The notes: a model not told the origin generated them from the letters alone. 64,000 bases of DNA from Deinandra increscens subsp. villosa (GCA_039602395.1 JBCNJP010000012.1:27266454-27330453); one strand, 5' to 3'. Counted from the stretch's first letter, positions 13,501-23,900 are shown. Numbers and translations: made by a program.

Positions 13501-13600
13501 TTACAAATTTGGAAACCAAAAGTTGTTTCCAAGGCCAACAAGGACTTTGTGGAAGACACCGGGCGACCCGACGCTGTTGATTCGGGTCGATCCCAACACA
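10540..13600 (+). pseudogene. decayed long Copia gag with two zinc knuckles, element B
   Basis: The product resembles the intact gag of element C along its length. Shared parts are the MMNYDNEIGTSQ start, the LLKLEDY motif, a helical gag core, a first CCHC knuckle (CYKCSIYGHFARE then C, about 11646), a long Lys/Glu-rich coiled-coil region, and a second knuckle near 13296-13336. Breaks seen: TGA at 10632, a one-base loss near 10937, TAG at 12410, a shift near 12990, and TAA inside the second knuckle at 13308. The largest open piece is 11000-12412. Gag would bind and package the element RNA; this copy cannot make the full protein. Confidence 0.85.
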
Positions 13601-13664
13601 ACTAATGTTTTATTTGGTGTCAAGCAGGTGTTTCAGGAAGACCTTTCAGTGATTAGAAAATTGC

Positions 13665-14164
13665 NNNNNNNNNNNNNNNNNNNNNNNNNNNNNNNNNNNN
13701 NNNNNNNNNNNNNNNNNNNNNNNNNNNNNNNNNNNNNNNNNNNNNNNNNNNNNNNNNNNNNNNNNNNNNNNNNNNNNNNNNNNNNNNNNNNNNNNNNNNN
13801 NNNNNNNNNNNNNNNNNNNNNNNNNNNNNNNNNNNNNNNNNNNNNNNNNNNNNNNNNNNNNNNNNNNNNNNNNNNNNNNNNNNNNNNNNNNNNNNNNNNN
13901 NNNNNNNNNNNNNNNNNNNNNNNNNNNNNNNNNNNNNNNNNNNNNNNNNNNNNNNNNNNNNNNNNNNNNNNNNNNNNNNNNNNNNNNNNNNNNNNNNNNN
14001 NNNNNNNNNNNNNNNNNNNNNNNNNNNNNNNNNNNNNNNNNNNNNNNNNNNNNNNNNNNNNNNNNNNNNNNNNNNNNNNNNNNNNNNNNNNNNNNNNNNN
14101 NNNNNNNNNNNNNNNNNNNNNNNNNNNNNNNNNNNNNNNNNNNNNNNNNNNNNNNNNNNNNNNN
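13665..14164. other. assembly gap (500 N)
   Basis: Exactly 500 N, a placeholder length, so the true distance is unknown. Open frames drawn through it are meaningless. Confidence 0.99.
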
Positions 14165-14700
14165 TTACAATGATGGATCGTGGCCATCATGTTGTTCAGG
14201 TCCTGCTTTTGATGAAGCAGAGGTATTCTATTACCGTGATACAATATTTTTAAGTTTTCTATTATTCATTCATCCATCAAGATTTTTTCTTATAATTACT
14301 TCTGTTTTTAAGTATTATAATTACTCCTCAGTAACAGGCGACGAATATAACTATTTCATTACAACCCTCAATTTGTATTTTAAGTATAATGTCATGGTAA
14401 GTTCTTTCTTTTTTGGCCAAATTACTACTTTTTAATCGCTTCTCAGGCTAGATTTCAATATAATCCAAAGATCAACCCATCAAAGATATTTATTCATAAA
14501 TAAATGAGAAAAAGGCTATAATAAACCTCAAAATAATCATCATCATATCTTTTCACATGTTATTATCAATGGAGATGATTTTTCTTATCATTTATTTATA
14601 AATCATAAGTTTCTCATGTTTTCAGGAAGTTCTTTTTTGAAGCTGGATATGTACCTTCAAATTCAGAGAAGTACCCAGCAGGTGGCATTATTACATTACC
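14165..14700 (+). pseudogene. RNase T2 (RNS2-like) gene fragment, three exons
   Basis: Three exon pieces match the order and sequence of plant class II S-like RNases. Exon piece 14165-14222 reads YNDGSWPSCCSG and ends at a GT donor. Exon 14338-14396 encodes GDEYNYFITTLNLYFKYNV and ends ATG before GTAAGT. Exon 14626 onward, after TTTCAG, encodes AGYVPSNSEKYP. One extra T in a run of six (14633-14638) breaks the frame of the third exon. The usual continuation (IVTAIQNAF) is missing after GGI, so the piece is truncated. The upstream catalytic His exon would be in the gap. RNS2-type enzymes degrade RNA in the vacuole/ER; this copy is a dead fragment, probably captured by the transposon. Confidence 0.8.
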
Positions 14701-15079
14701 CCGGTCATATATTACATTACTTTAGTCCATAAACTTTCTCTATTTTGCAGGGAAAGAGATCAAGAGGATATATACACATCAGGTAGGTTTTACTAGGGCT
14801 GTTTTGCTGCTGTTCTATTGCTGCTGTTTTAGTTATCTTAATATGAACAGCAGATTATGTTTTAGTTTTTGCTGTTGTTCTATTTTCTGCTAGCTGCTGT
14901 TTCTAATCTTGAATTTGATTGTTTCCCCATAAAGTTCTAATCATTTTAGCTGAAAATGTTAGGCCTCTGATTACTCTGTTTAGGGAGTGTTTGGATACTT
15001 GTTAAACCATTGCAATAAGGAGTATTTGGTAACTTTAGTTCTATTTGAATGTGTTTAATTTCTTGATAGTATTCTACCA
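14701..15079. other. intron-like spacer within the captured block
   Basis: No gene recognised. It includes CTGCTGTT-rich low-complexity sequence (14803-14900) and a tiny exon-like piece bounded by TTGCAG and GTAGGT near 14751-14783. Confidence 0.4.
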
Positions 15080-15235
15080 GATTCTGATGTTGGATCCTCC
15101 TTCTTCAGCTGGCTCAGATGCTCTATATTTTTAGTGGGACTTGTGGCCAGGCCTGGTCAGGTTTCAGCTGGGCTGCCTTCAGTAACTTATGGAGTTTTGT
15201 ATAACTCTCCTTTGCCTCCGTTACCATGCTCTGGT
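15080..15235 (+). pseudogene. unidentified exon-like open stretch
   Basis: An open frame of about 50 codons lies between an acceptor-like ACCAG near 15080 and a GTATGT donor at about 15235. It contains a hydrophobic run (CSIFLVGLVA) and ends with PLPPLPCSG. I do not recognise it. Its place between the RNase and helicase pieces suggests a third captured exon. It could equally be chance open sequence. Confidence 0.3.
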
Positions 15236-15411
15236 ATGTATCTGAAATTACCATATTCTCCTTTAGAGTATATCGATAGATATAATTATCAAGCTAAAAT
15301 GTTGGCCATCTAACTGGTTAGTAAAATAACCATCTAGTTAGTAAAATAATGTTGAACTTGTGAAGTTAAATGTTGGCCATCTAACTGGTGTTTGTTTGGT
15401 AATAATTGTAG

Positions 15412-15559
15412 TTGGTGATGAAGTGGAGGAAAAGTCTACTCATGAAAATGCTGATGTCTTGGCGCACTCTTGTGTATGCCACATTTCTTGTGTATGACTG
15501 GATATGGTCGATCACCTACAATTCTTGTGCTCTTGCCAACTAGAGAATTAGCAAAGCAG
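15412..15559 (+). pseudogene. DEAD-box RNA helicase fragment (plastid RH3-like)
   Basis: The exon ends TGYGRSP, then ILVLLPTRELAKQ, directly followed by GTACTT (donor at 15560). PTRELAKQ is helicase motif Ia, and the TGYGRSP context matches plant plastid RH3-type helicases. The upstream half of the piece (VGDEVEEKSTHENADVLAH, from 15412) is in a frame that stops at 15496, so either two unrelated pieces are fused or the frame is broken. Motifs Q, I, DEAD, SAT and the C-terminal domain are all absent. It cannot encode a helicase and is best read as a captured exon. Confidence 0.7.
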
Positions 15560-15929
15560 GTACTTGTATAAGTTACTATTGTCGCCTTTGAGTTTTTATG
15601 TTATATTTCTGGTTTATTCTTCTTTTGAATTTATATGCTAATAAAGAGCAAAATCAATTGTAGAACCGACAAAACAAAATTGATTATAAAATCCCTGTTA
15701 TTTATATGCTACTGCGGGGGAGTTAAAATCCCTGTTATAATCAAGGCAGAGTATAATACTTGAGGTTATATTGCTCTTCAAGACTGTTTGTGAATCAGGT
15801 TATTCAATCTGATATAGTTGATACTAAATCTTTGATGTTTCTTAATTTTCAAGCTACTACTGAAACTAGGTTTCATGTGCACTCTTTTTACAAGACTTTG
15901 ATTGCTACATATGATGGACTTTAATAGGT

Positions 15930-16152
15930 ATCCGTGGGCTTTTGAATCACCCCAATCTGAGTTCGTATGACCAAGATATGACGAAAACAAGCTTAACGGG
16001 TCAAAACGCACCCATCAGGTTACAGCTGCAATTTCTGGCAATTGTAGCGGCTGATTTTGACAAATTTAGCTGGATGATATGGTAAAGGACATGGAGATGA
16101 GTCCCTGGCCTTTTGAATCACCCCAATTGGAGTCCGTATGAGAAAGATAGGT
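15930..16152. repeat. imperfect direct repeat pair
   Basis: Two copies of a segment built on TTTTGAATCACCCCAAT followed by GAGT-CGTATGA occur at about 15938-15985 and 16109-16152, about 170 bp apart. Function unknown. Confidence 0.6.
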
Positions 16153-16340
16153 TTGTTGTGTTAGCATACCAAATCCATTTGTAAACTCATGTTAACTTTG
16201 TAATGTTGTTATATATATAAATGAAATGCATTATTTTGTATAAGTGTGTTTTATTTTTTAATTATGAGGTTAATTGCTATTAGATGTGGAAATTAGTGAT
16301 TCTATTCAAAATAATTTTTTTTTAATTTTTTTTACATTCT

Positions 16341-16580
16341 TGACACGCAAAAATGCGTGTCATCTCTCTTTATGACAGGGGCTTCCTTGACGTGCATTTT
16401 ATGACGCGCATTGGGCGTCATAAAATGCGCGTCATTGTTCGCGCGTCAAGAACTTCTTGACACGCATTTTGCGCGTCAAGAAGCTTCTTGACCCCGGCTT
16501 CCTTGACGCGCATTTGCGTGTCAAGAAGGCCCTTTCTTGACACGCATTGCACGTCAAGAAAGGCCTTTTTTGTAGTAGTG
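16341..16580. repeat. CACTA subterminal inverted-repeat cluster and right terminus
   Basis: Repeated palindromic units of the form TTGACGCGCA then TGCGCGTCAA, in both orientations, end in the terminus TGTAGTAGTG at 16580. Such subterminal arrays are the binding sites of CACTA transposition proteins in characterised elements. Confidence 0.8.
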
Positions 16581-16586
16581 ACCTCA

Positions 16587-16694
16587 TGGAGGAACCTGCA
16601 AACCCGCCGGAAGACTTGAAGACTTTTACGAACTGGATGATGAAGTTCATCTTCAAGAAGAACCCGCCGGAAGAGCCACGTGGAGACATTTAAT
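16587..16694 (+). other. short open frame next to the CACTA end, unidentified
   Basis: A 35-codon frame from ATG 16587 to TAA, with two copies of an NPPE motif around FTNWMMKFIFKK. Protein-like composition suggests the 3' end of a coding exon cut by the CACTA insertion. No homolog is recognised. Confidence 0.3.
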
Positions 16695-16907
16695 TAATTA
16701 ATTAATTATGTTTATGTTTAATTTTAGGTTTAATTATGTTTAATATACATATTGTTTATATTAATTTTGGGTGTTATTATCAGTTTGAACAATTCCCCTC
16801 CCCCCCCTCTTTTAATTAAAAATTTTCACCAAAAAATTTGAATTTCCCACCATTAGTTCAAACTACACCCAAAATTTCGAACTAAATTTACTTATTATCG
16901 ATTCATC

Positions 16908-16915
16908 ATATATAT
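16908..16915 (+). promoter_or_regulatory. TATA box of the coiled-coil gene
   Basis: TATATATA about 100 bases before the ATG at 17013, followed by a pyrimidine-rich leader. Plausible core promoter by position and sequence only. Confidence 0.4.
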
Positions 16916-17012
16916 ACTTTTCCCTCTCACTTTATCAGAAAATTTCTAGCTAGTTAAACGCCTCCAGCGAATAACCAGGTCTTCTTTCTCATCCATATCA
17001 TTCACATCTTCC

Positions 17013-19457
17013 ATGGAGCTTCAACAACGAATAGCTTCAACAAACAGCGCTAGCGATTCTTCAGAAGTGGGATGTGATTTGGGAGACCAATCAGTCCAGA
17101 AAACGGTAATTGTCAAGTTATTCCGTTTCATTAATTACAATCTGTTTTCATAAAATTGTTTCTTTTATTTATTATTGATACACGTTTAAATTGGGAATTC
17201 TGTATTTGTGTACAGTTACAGTTACAGATCGATAAAATTTCATTTCATACAGAATTATTTAGGAAGGGGTATATTTTGCAGAAATCCTCTCCATTCATTT
17301 AAACCCATTCATTTTATGCTAAATTAGTTATTTTTATGCTAGGAATGTTGAGGTCAAGCATATGCACATGTTTGTAGATTCATGTTACTGGTGAACCTCC
17401 TTTCTTCTTTATGTACACTGCTAGAAATGGTGAACTGTTTGTTTATATCACTGAAGACATGATGTGTTCCGCTCTTTCCTTTAGATATCTTTAATTTGTG
17501 TATAACATATCAAATAATTAGTCAATAGGTCTTTATGTGAAATATTAATAACTAAAAACTAATTTATGTTACTCTTGTCATTACTAGCTAGGAAATGATC
17601 CTAGAGGACATATATAGGAATGTTTCCAACATTTTTTGTATGTTCATGTTAGATGGGTACAAAATAAAGAAAGTGTAGTTTAAATCCCCTATAGAAGAAT
17701 AGAAGAATGTTGATGTCATGCATCTGCTACTTTGCTAGAAATGGTGAACTGTTTGTTTATATCCACTGAAGACATGATGTGTTCCACTCTTTCCTTTAGA
17801 TGTCGTTAAATTTGTGTATAACATATCAAATAATTAATCAATAGGGTCTTTATGTGATATATTTATTAGAATATATATTATTAAGGTTATTAGTATGAGC
17901 CCACGGGCCCACTAGCTATCTAGGGTTTACAGGATTCATTCTCTATATATTGTAACCCTGTCATTCAATTCAGGAAATCCAATCATTCCTAAAACTTAGA
18001 TATTCTAATAACCTTAATAATATATTCTAATAATATTAATAATTAACAACTAATTAAGAGAAAATGAATCAAGGAAAGATGGACACTATTAATCCCAACT
18101 ATACTAATAACCTTAATAATATATTCTAATAATATTAATAATTAACAACTAATTAAGAGAAAATGAATCAAGGAAAAATGGACACTATTAATCCCAACTA
18201 TTAGGTGTTGGACAAAAATAACCCTACCTATTTTTTTGGACATTATTACTCTTATCAATTGACCCTGTTTTTACTAATATACTTTCCGTCTATTTTTCTA
18301 ACCCACCGTTAATGAAGCTTACGGGGACGACTACGTGGCTTGTTTCTTGCCTCGTCACCGGATGATACTATTTCATTCCTAAATAGATTCAATACATAGG
18401 ATTCAAATCACAAGATACACTAAACAAAGTACAAACATAGCAAATACTACAACCTTCTTACAACTGCTTTTCCTAAGTTCTAACTTCAAATTTTTGAGCT
18501 CAACATCCAAATCCCTGTATACATCTTGAAGGTCAGCAATAACAAGTTGCAAAGCACTGTTTTTTTCTTCTAGCATTGTGCATTTGACTTCATCTCCGAA
18601 TACAGTCTCAATATCATCCTTCCACACAAAAAAATTGCATCCATTCCTCTACAAAACAGAAATGAAGTTAACGAATTGGATGAATTTAACATGAAACAGT
18701 TGATGGAACTACATACCAGCCATAAGCAACAGCCAAAGAACTCTTTTCCAGGTCTCGTGGTGTTCTCCCCCGCAACCCGTGAAACAGCCAAGAGTTCATG
18801 GTGGCAATACAGTTTTCGATCCAACCCAACATTCAGATTTAGAATTTTCGGCCTCCTCGAGGATGTTGAAGTTGAAGACGATGAGGACGAGGGCATGATT
18901 CGGGGGAGAAAATCGAATTCGGGGACAACTGATTTTGGGAAAATCGAATTGGGGATCGATTAGGGTTTAAAAAGGTAAGTGATGAGAAAAGAGCCACGTC
19001 AGCAGCCACGTAGTCGTCCATGTAAGCTTCATTAACGGTGGGTTAGAAAAATAGACGGAAAGTATATTAGTAAAAACAGGGTTAATTGATAAGAGTAATA
19101 ATGTCCAAAAATTAGGTAGGATTATTTTTGTCCAACACCTGATAGTTGGGATTAATAGCGTCCTATTTATGTACTTTGTTAAAAAGCATCTAACTACATT
19201 ATGTTAATTGAACAAAATTCAAGGATCAATCCAACAACACTAATGGTGAATTGGAAAAACTTAAGTTCGAACTTAAAGAGGAGAGACTTCTTCGGGATGC
19301 AACAAATGAAAAAGTTAAGGCCCTCTTCTTGAAGATTGAAGAATCGGAGAAAAAACTTGATCTACTTATAGATCATCTATCTGCACTTGGACCATCGTTA
19401 CCACACCAACTTAATGCTCCGGCATCTACAGAGGTGAATTCTTTACATCATAACTAA
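17013..19457 (+). CDS. small coiled-coil protein gene, two exons, possibly truncated
   Basis: Exon 1 (17013-17105, 31 codons) runs from an ATG to a GT donor and is rich in Ser, Gln and Asp. A second piece after TTCAAG at about 19221 is open to a TAA at 19457. It encodes a charged heptad-like coiled coil (GELEKLKFELKEERLL ... KKLDLLIDHL). Both are phase 0 and join in frame. The 2.1 kb between them holds a duplicated segment, an LTR fragment and the GRF-carrying transposon. ACAGAG then GTGAATTC near 19434 could be a further donor, so the stop may be in an intron. Copia element D begins 29 bases after the stop, and later exons could lie beyond it. Function unknown; it resembles a host gene colonised by transposons. 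Confidence 0.45.
17422..17857. repeat. duplicated 120 bp segment
   Basis: A segment beginning GCTAGAAATGGTGAACTG occurs at about 17422-17545 and again at about 17735-17857 with few differences. It lies in the presumed intron. Confidence 0.75.
17866..18045. repeat. LTR-derived fold-back fragment
   Basis: The ends TATTAGAATATATATTATTAA and their inverse (TTAATAATATATTCTAATA) flank a core with CTCTATATATTGTAACCCTG, which looks like the TATA/R region of a small Copia LTR. The inverted ends would give a hairpin. Probably a rearranged solo LTR. Confidence 0.45.
18003..18203. repeat. tandem duplication of about 100 bp
   Basis: A unit of about 100 bp, from CTAATAACCTTAATAATATA through AATCCCAACTAT, is present twice in tandem. 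It includes the first 20 bases of the inverted repeat of the element at 18180, so the duplication arose after or during that insertion. Confidence 0.7.
18180..19163. mobile_element. TIR transposon (MULE-like) carrying a GRF zinc-finger gene
   Basis: Inverted repeats of about 160 bp (18180-18340 and 19004-19163) start GGACACTATTAATCCC on the left and GGACGCTATTAATCCC when the right end is reversed, with only scattered differences. Long TIRs of this length are typical of Mutator-like elements. I could not find a matching target duplication: the left flank has been altered by a tandem duplication and the right flank reads TATTTATGT. The interior holds one two-exon gene on the minus strand and no transposase, so the element would depend on transposase supplied elsewhere. 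Confidence 0.75.
18403..18896 (-). CDS. GRF-type zinc finger protein with C-terminal membrane segment
   Basis: Exon 1 (18896-18717, 60 codons) and exon 2 (18648-18403) flank a 68 bp intron with GTATGT and TTGTAG borders, and the phases match. The predicted 141-residue protein has three parts. A Ser-rich N-terminus is followed by a GRF-type zinc finger with ligands C31, H33, C56 or C57, and C64 and the signature KEFFGC ... NFFVWKDD. Next is a charged coiled coil (about 75-115), then a hydrophobic tail (VVVFAMFVLCLVYLVI, 126-141) that looks like a tail anchor. GRF fingers bind single-stranded nucleic acid in characterised proteins such as topoisomerase III and NEIL3. No stop or frameshift is present. 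It lies wholly between the element's inverted repeats. Its promoter would lie in the right repeat, which contains ACGTGGC and TGACGTGG motifs. Confidence 0.7.
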
Positions 19458-19485
19458 ATCATACTATTCTCAAGTACCTTATAAT

Positions 19486-20142
19486 TGTTGGGTTATATAA
19501 CTATTTATCAAAACACGAGTACGCAGTGGAAAGAAACCTATGAATTAATCTAACTAACCGGTTTTAGAACGTGTACCTTTTTAGCTCGGCAAGACTTGAT
19601 CTCTTGGAGGATTTGATATAAATCCCTCTACGATTGCACACACGACACACCAATTCTATGTGCTAGCAACCGATCACGAACTCCCCTTGATGTAGGCTTG
19701 GTCGAACCACACAAGAATCGAAACCCCCCTTAGGTATTCTTGTTGCCGAATTCGAGAGAGAGGAAAGAGAGATTAGGGTTTGCACCTTTATCAGATAAAT
19801 GCAACCAGCACCTAAACCTTAAACCAAGAGGGTCTATTTATAGGTTTAGAGGAACTTGATAAGCAAGTTAGGGCTTGGGATAGGCATAACCGAATTTCGG
19901 CCTTAAGGCTTATCCCAAAGCCTTTTCCTAATTGTAATCCAATTACAACTCTCTCTAATTATAACTAACACCCCTCTGTTAACAATTAACTATCAGTTGT
20001 TAACGAAACCTCATTAAATGTTCGTGATAAATATTAATTAACCATTAATCAAAATAAATACATTTGGTGTCGAGACGTGTGACCCCGTAGGCTTAAATAA
20101 TATCCGGACATACGCTTACTATTACATGATCATATCCCTACA
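19486..20142 (-). repeat. 3' LTR of Copia element D
   Basis: 657 bp. On the minus strand it begins TGTAGGGATATG and ends ATAACCCAACA. It is preceded on that strand by the polypurine tract CAAGTGGGAGC (20143-20153). Confidence 0.85.
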
Positions 20143-20975
20143 GCTCCCACTTGAGCTTGCAATAGTAAAGGTAATAACATTGGTTAGCGTCTAGCAACAC
20201 GCCAATGCTCCCAGAAATATTTAAGTACAGTTTCTCAAAGTGTATTTAAATGGTACAGTTATTTACTATCCCTTTGTTACCGATACCGTGTTAAATATGG
20301 ATATGGATCAAAGTCATTCCATACTTTAACGATTCTGTTTCTCATTCTCACAACTAACTTAAGATTACCAAATTGCAAATCGAGACATTTCTAGATTTCA
20401 TTTGGGCACGGCCATGCAAACATCTTAATTAGTCCAATGAGGGGCCCAGTGGTATCTTCTTCAGCACAAAGCTGAAAGAACAAATCCTCTTGACTACACG
20501 TGTCCAGTCACATACTTCACTACATCTACTGAAAATAGCCCTTTTGTACTACCTTATTCAGGATAGTTAGACCTATATCAAGTAGGTGCAATCCATACAT
20601 GCATGACCTGCTTGTATCTCAAGTCTAAGGATAAGTAAAGCAACCATTTATGAATTTCACTCAATGACGCCGATCCATAAAGTGACAATTCGTCAGTGGG
20701 TCAGTCCAGTATGCATCCAATGAATACCATGTGAGTTTGGTGGGACCATCCTAACCAATCACTCAGATTTTGTCTTAGTTTAACTATACTCCCATATAGT
20801 TAATCGACAATGGACAATTTAGAATACTTGACAAGTACTCAAGGATTAAACATGCAAATATAGGACACAATTTACTATTAAATAAAATCAAACATATCAA
20901 GTACTTCATTTCATTATATAAATAGAAATTGCTTAACGTCCTTTATCCAAATACCGAACATCAGACATACATGAT
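20143..20975 (-). other. 3' untranslated region of element D
   Basis: Sequence between the end of pol and the polypurine tract. No coding domain seen. Confidence 0.6.
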
Positions 20976-23900
20976 TTAACTAGCTAATTTAAGTCCCATG
21001 CCCTCGGCATGCCTTTCAAGCTTCGGCCTCGACATAGCTTTCGTGAAAGGATCAGCTAAGTTAATATCTGTGTGAACTTTGAGTAATTTGATTTCACCTA
21101 GTTCGATCTGCTCACGAACATAGTGATATCTCCTGGCATAGTGTCTGGCGCCCTTCTGAACTCTAGGTTCTTTGGCGATGATCAATGCACCCGAGTTATC
21201 GCAGTACATGTCGATCGGCAAGTTACTCGTGGGGACAATGTCTAGCCCACTAATAAACTTCCTTATCCAGACAGCCTCCATTGCGGCTTCCGAAGCAGCA
21301 ATGTACTCAGACTCTGTTGCAGACATAGCAACTGTGGTTTGTTTCTTGCTTTTCCAATCCACAGCGCCTCCATTCATAACGAAGACGTACCCAGACTGAG
21401 ACTTCGTGTCATCTCTATCAGTCTGAAATCCAGCATCACAGTATCCGGTCACTTTGAGCTCTTGATCTGGATTTCCCCCATATACCAAAAACAAATCTCT
21501 AGTAGCCCGTAGGTACTTGAGAATGGTCTTAACAGCAGTCCAGTGACTTTCACCTGGATTCTGTTGATAACGGCTAACGATATTCTGCGCGAACGCTATA
21601 TCAGGTCTAGTGCATCTCACCGCATACATTATAGATCCTACAGCCGAAGCATAAGGGACTCTCTGCATACGCTTCACCTCATCAGGTGTAGAAGCACCTT
21701 GTTTGACCTTAATACCAAGTCCTTCCTGCATTGGTACTATACCACGCTTGGAATTCTCCATCTTGAATCGCTTCAAGATCTTATCAATATAAGCACTTTG
21801 ACTTAGTCCAATCAACCGCTTAGTTCTATCTCTATAGATCTTGATTCCAAGAATGAATGCTGCTTCTCCCAAGTCTTTCATGGCAAAACACTTTCCAAGA
21901 TGGGATTTTACATCTTGCAACATTGGAATGTGTTTTCCTATAATCAATATGTCATCTACATATAAGACAAGGAAAGTAACATTACTCCCACTAGCTTTGC
22001 GATATACACATGGCTCATCGGGATTCTGAACGAAACCAAACTTTTTGATTTCTTCATCAAACCGTTTATTCCAACTCCTCGATGCTTGCTTTAGTCCATA
22101 AATGGACCTTTGAAGCTTGCATACTTGGTTGGGATGTTTTGGATCAATGAGCCCTTCAGGTTGATCCATATAGACTTCTTCATCCAAGTAATCATTTAAG
22201 AAGGCAGTCTTAACATCCATTTGCCATATCTCAAAGTCATAGCACGCTGCTATGGCTAAGAGAATCCTAATAGCTCTAATGTCTTGCTACTGGTGAAAAG
22301 GTCTCATCATAGTCAACGCCAAAACTTTGAGTATAACCTTTCGCCACGAGACGAGCTTTATAGGTGTGTACATTTCCATCCATGTCGGTCTTCTTCTTGA
22401 AGAGCCATTTACTCCCAACGGTTCTTGCGTTAGGAGGAAGATCAACCAGGGTCCAAACGTGGTTATCTTGCATGGATTTCATTTCCACGTTCGCAGCTTC
22501 AAGCCATTTGTCAGATTCCGGATCTGATAATGCAGCTTTGAAGTTTGGAGGCTCATTGAGATCTCCTGATACGTTATCCACGGATTCGACTAGACCAATC
22601 CATCTATCCGGATTACGTACGACCCTTTCGGATCTACGAAGTGGAATTGCAACATCATCGACTTGAGGTTCATCACTTTGAACATTCCCCCCCCCCCCAA
22701 GTTGATGATTGCTAGTTGTTTCAGAAGGTGACACATCTTCTAGTAGTTCTACAATTCTCCCACTGTTCTCTTGAGCTATAAAATTCTTTTCAAAGAATTC
22801 AGCATATCGAGCAACACGAACAGTGTTTTCGGAAGGATTATAGAAGTAGTAACCCATTGTTTCCTTTGGGTATCCCACGAAGATGCACTTAGTAGTCCTT
22901 GGTTGTAATTTGTCAGGCGTATCGCGCTTCACAAGTGCCTCACATCCCCAGACTCTTAAGTAAGACAACATAGGGACTTCTCCATGCCATAATTGATATG
23001 GTGTCTTTTCAACCTTCTTGGTTGGAACCATATTTAGAACGCGTACAGCGGTTTCTAGAGCAAAATCCCAAAATGATATTGGGAGAGTTGTAAGGTTCAT
23101 CATCGACCTCATCATCTCTAGTAAGGTTCGATTCCTCCTCTCAGACACTCCATTATGCTGAGGAGTATAAGGAGGAGTAAGCTGTTGGACAATTCCACAC
23201 GCTTTAAGATAATCCTTAAACTCTTGGCTTAAGTATTCTCCACCACGATCCGATCGAAGGATCTTGATGGTCTTACCGAGTTGATTTTCAACTTCGTTCT
23301 TAAACTCTTTGAATGTTTCAAATACCTCATGTTTATGTTTAAGCAAGTAAACATAACCATAACGGCTGAAATCATCCGTGAAAGTCACGAAGTAGCTAGC
23401 ACCTTTTCTTGACACATGTCTAAATGGGCCACATACATCAGTATGGATGAGTCCAAGTAGCTCTTTTTCCCTTTGCGGCTTGTTCGGAAAGGGTTTTCTT
23501 GTCATCTTTCCTGAGATACAGGAAACGCATTGATCAAATGATTCATCATTTGATTGTAAGATCCCTTCACGTTGAAGTCTTTCAATGCGATTTTTGCCAA
23601 CGTGGGCAAGACGACAGTGCCATAGATAGGTAGAGTCCAAACTAGTTTTGGCTCGTTTGCTAACAGTGAACATTGAATTATTTGAAACACAACCACGCAT
23701 ATCAATTTCATAAATGCCATCACAAGGAATAGCATCAAAATAATGAACATTATTTTTAGAAACTAAAATACCGATATTATTAAACGTGTTAATAAATCCT
23801 TGGTTTTTCAACAAAGAAACTGAAATAACACCTCTAGTGATAGAAGGTGCATAATGACAATTGTCTAGTACAATAAATAACCCAGAAGGCAGAATTAAAT

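Larger units (their letters stand above)
9642..13664 (+). mobile_element. Copia element B (long-gag family), runs into gap
   Basis: LTR 9642-9985, primer-binding site at 9988, a leader rich in GTTCGGA motifs, then a long, decayed gag to at least 13600. The rest lies in or beyond the gap at 13665. It belongs to the same family as elements C and E: same TGTTGATAC LTR start, same TTCGG motifs, similar gag with two zinc knuckles. It is inserted in the 6373 LTR. Whether it had pol cannot be seen. Confidence 0.8.
14165..16580. mobile_element. CACTA (En/Spm-like) transposon, right part, with captured gene pieces
   Basis: The right terminus at 16571-16580 reads TGTAGTAGTG, the inverse of CACTACTACA, the classic CACTA end. 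It is preceded by about 240 bp of the subterminal inverted repeats typical of the superfamily. The left end is not in the visible sequence and may be in the gap. Between them lie exon-like pieces of at least two unrelated plant genes (RNase T2 and a DEAD-box helicase), all in plus orientation. That fits gene capture by a non-autonomous CACTA. No transposase is seen. A Helitron origin of the chimeric block, with the CACTA inserted later, cannot be excluded. Confidence 0.6.

Noticed and set aside
13523..14244. Long open frames across the first N gap
   Set aside because: They exist only because N codons are not stops. The same holds for frames across 34018-34517 and 50540-51039.
16432..16689. 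85-residue minus-strand frame with FLTRK repeats
   Set aside because: It is a by-product of the CACTA subterminal repeats and crosses the transposon end.
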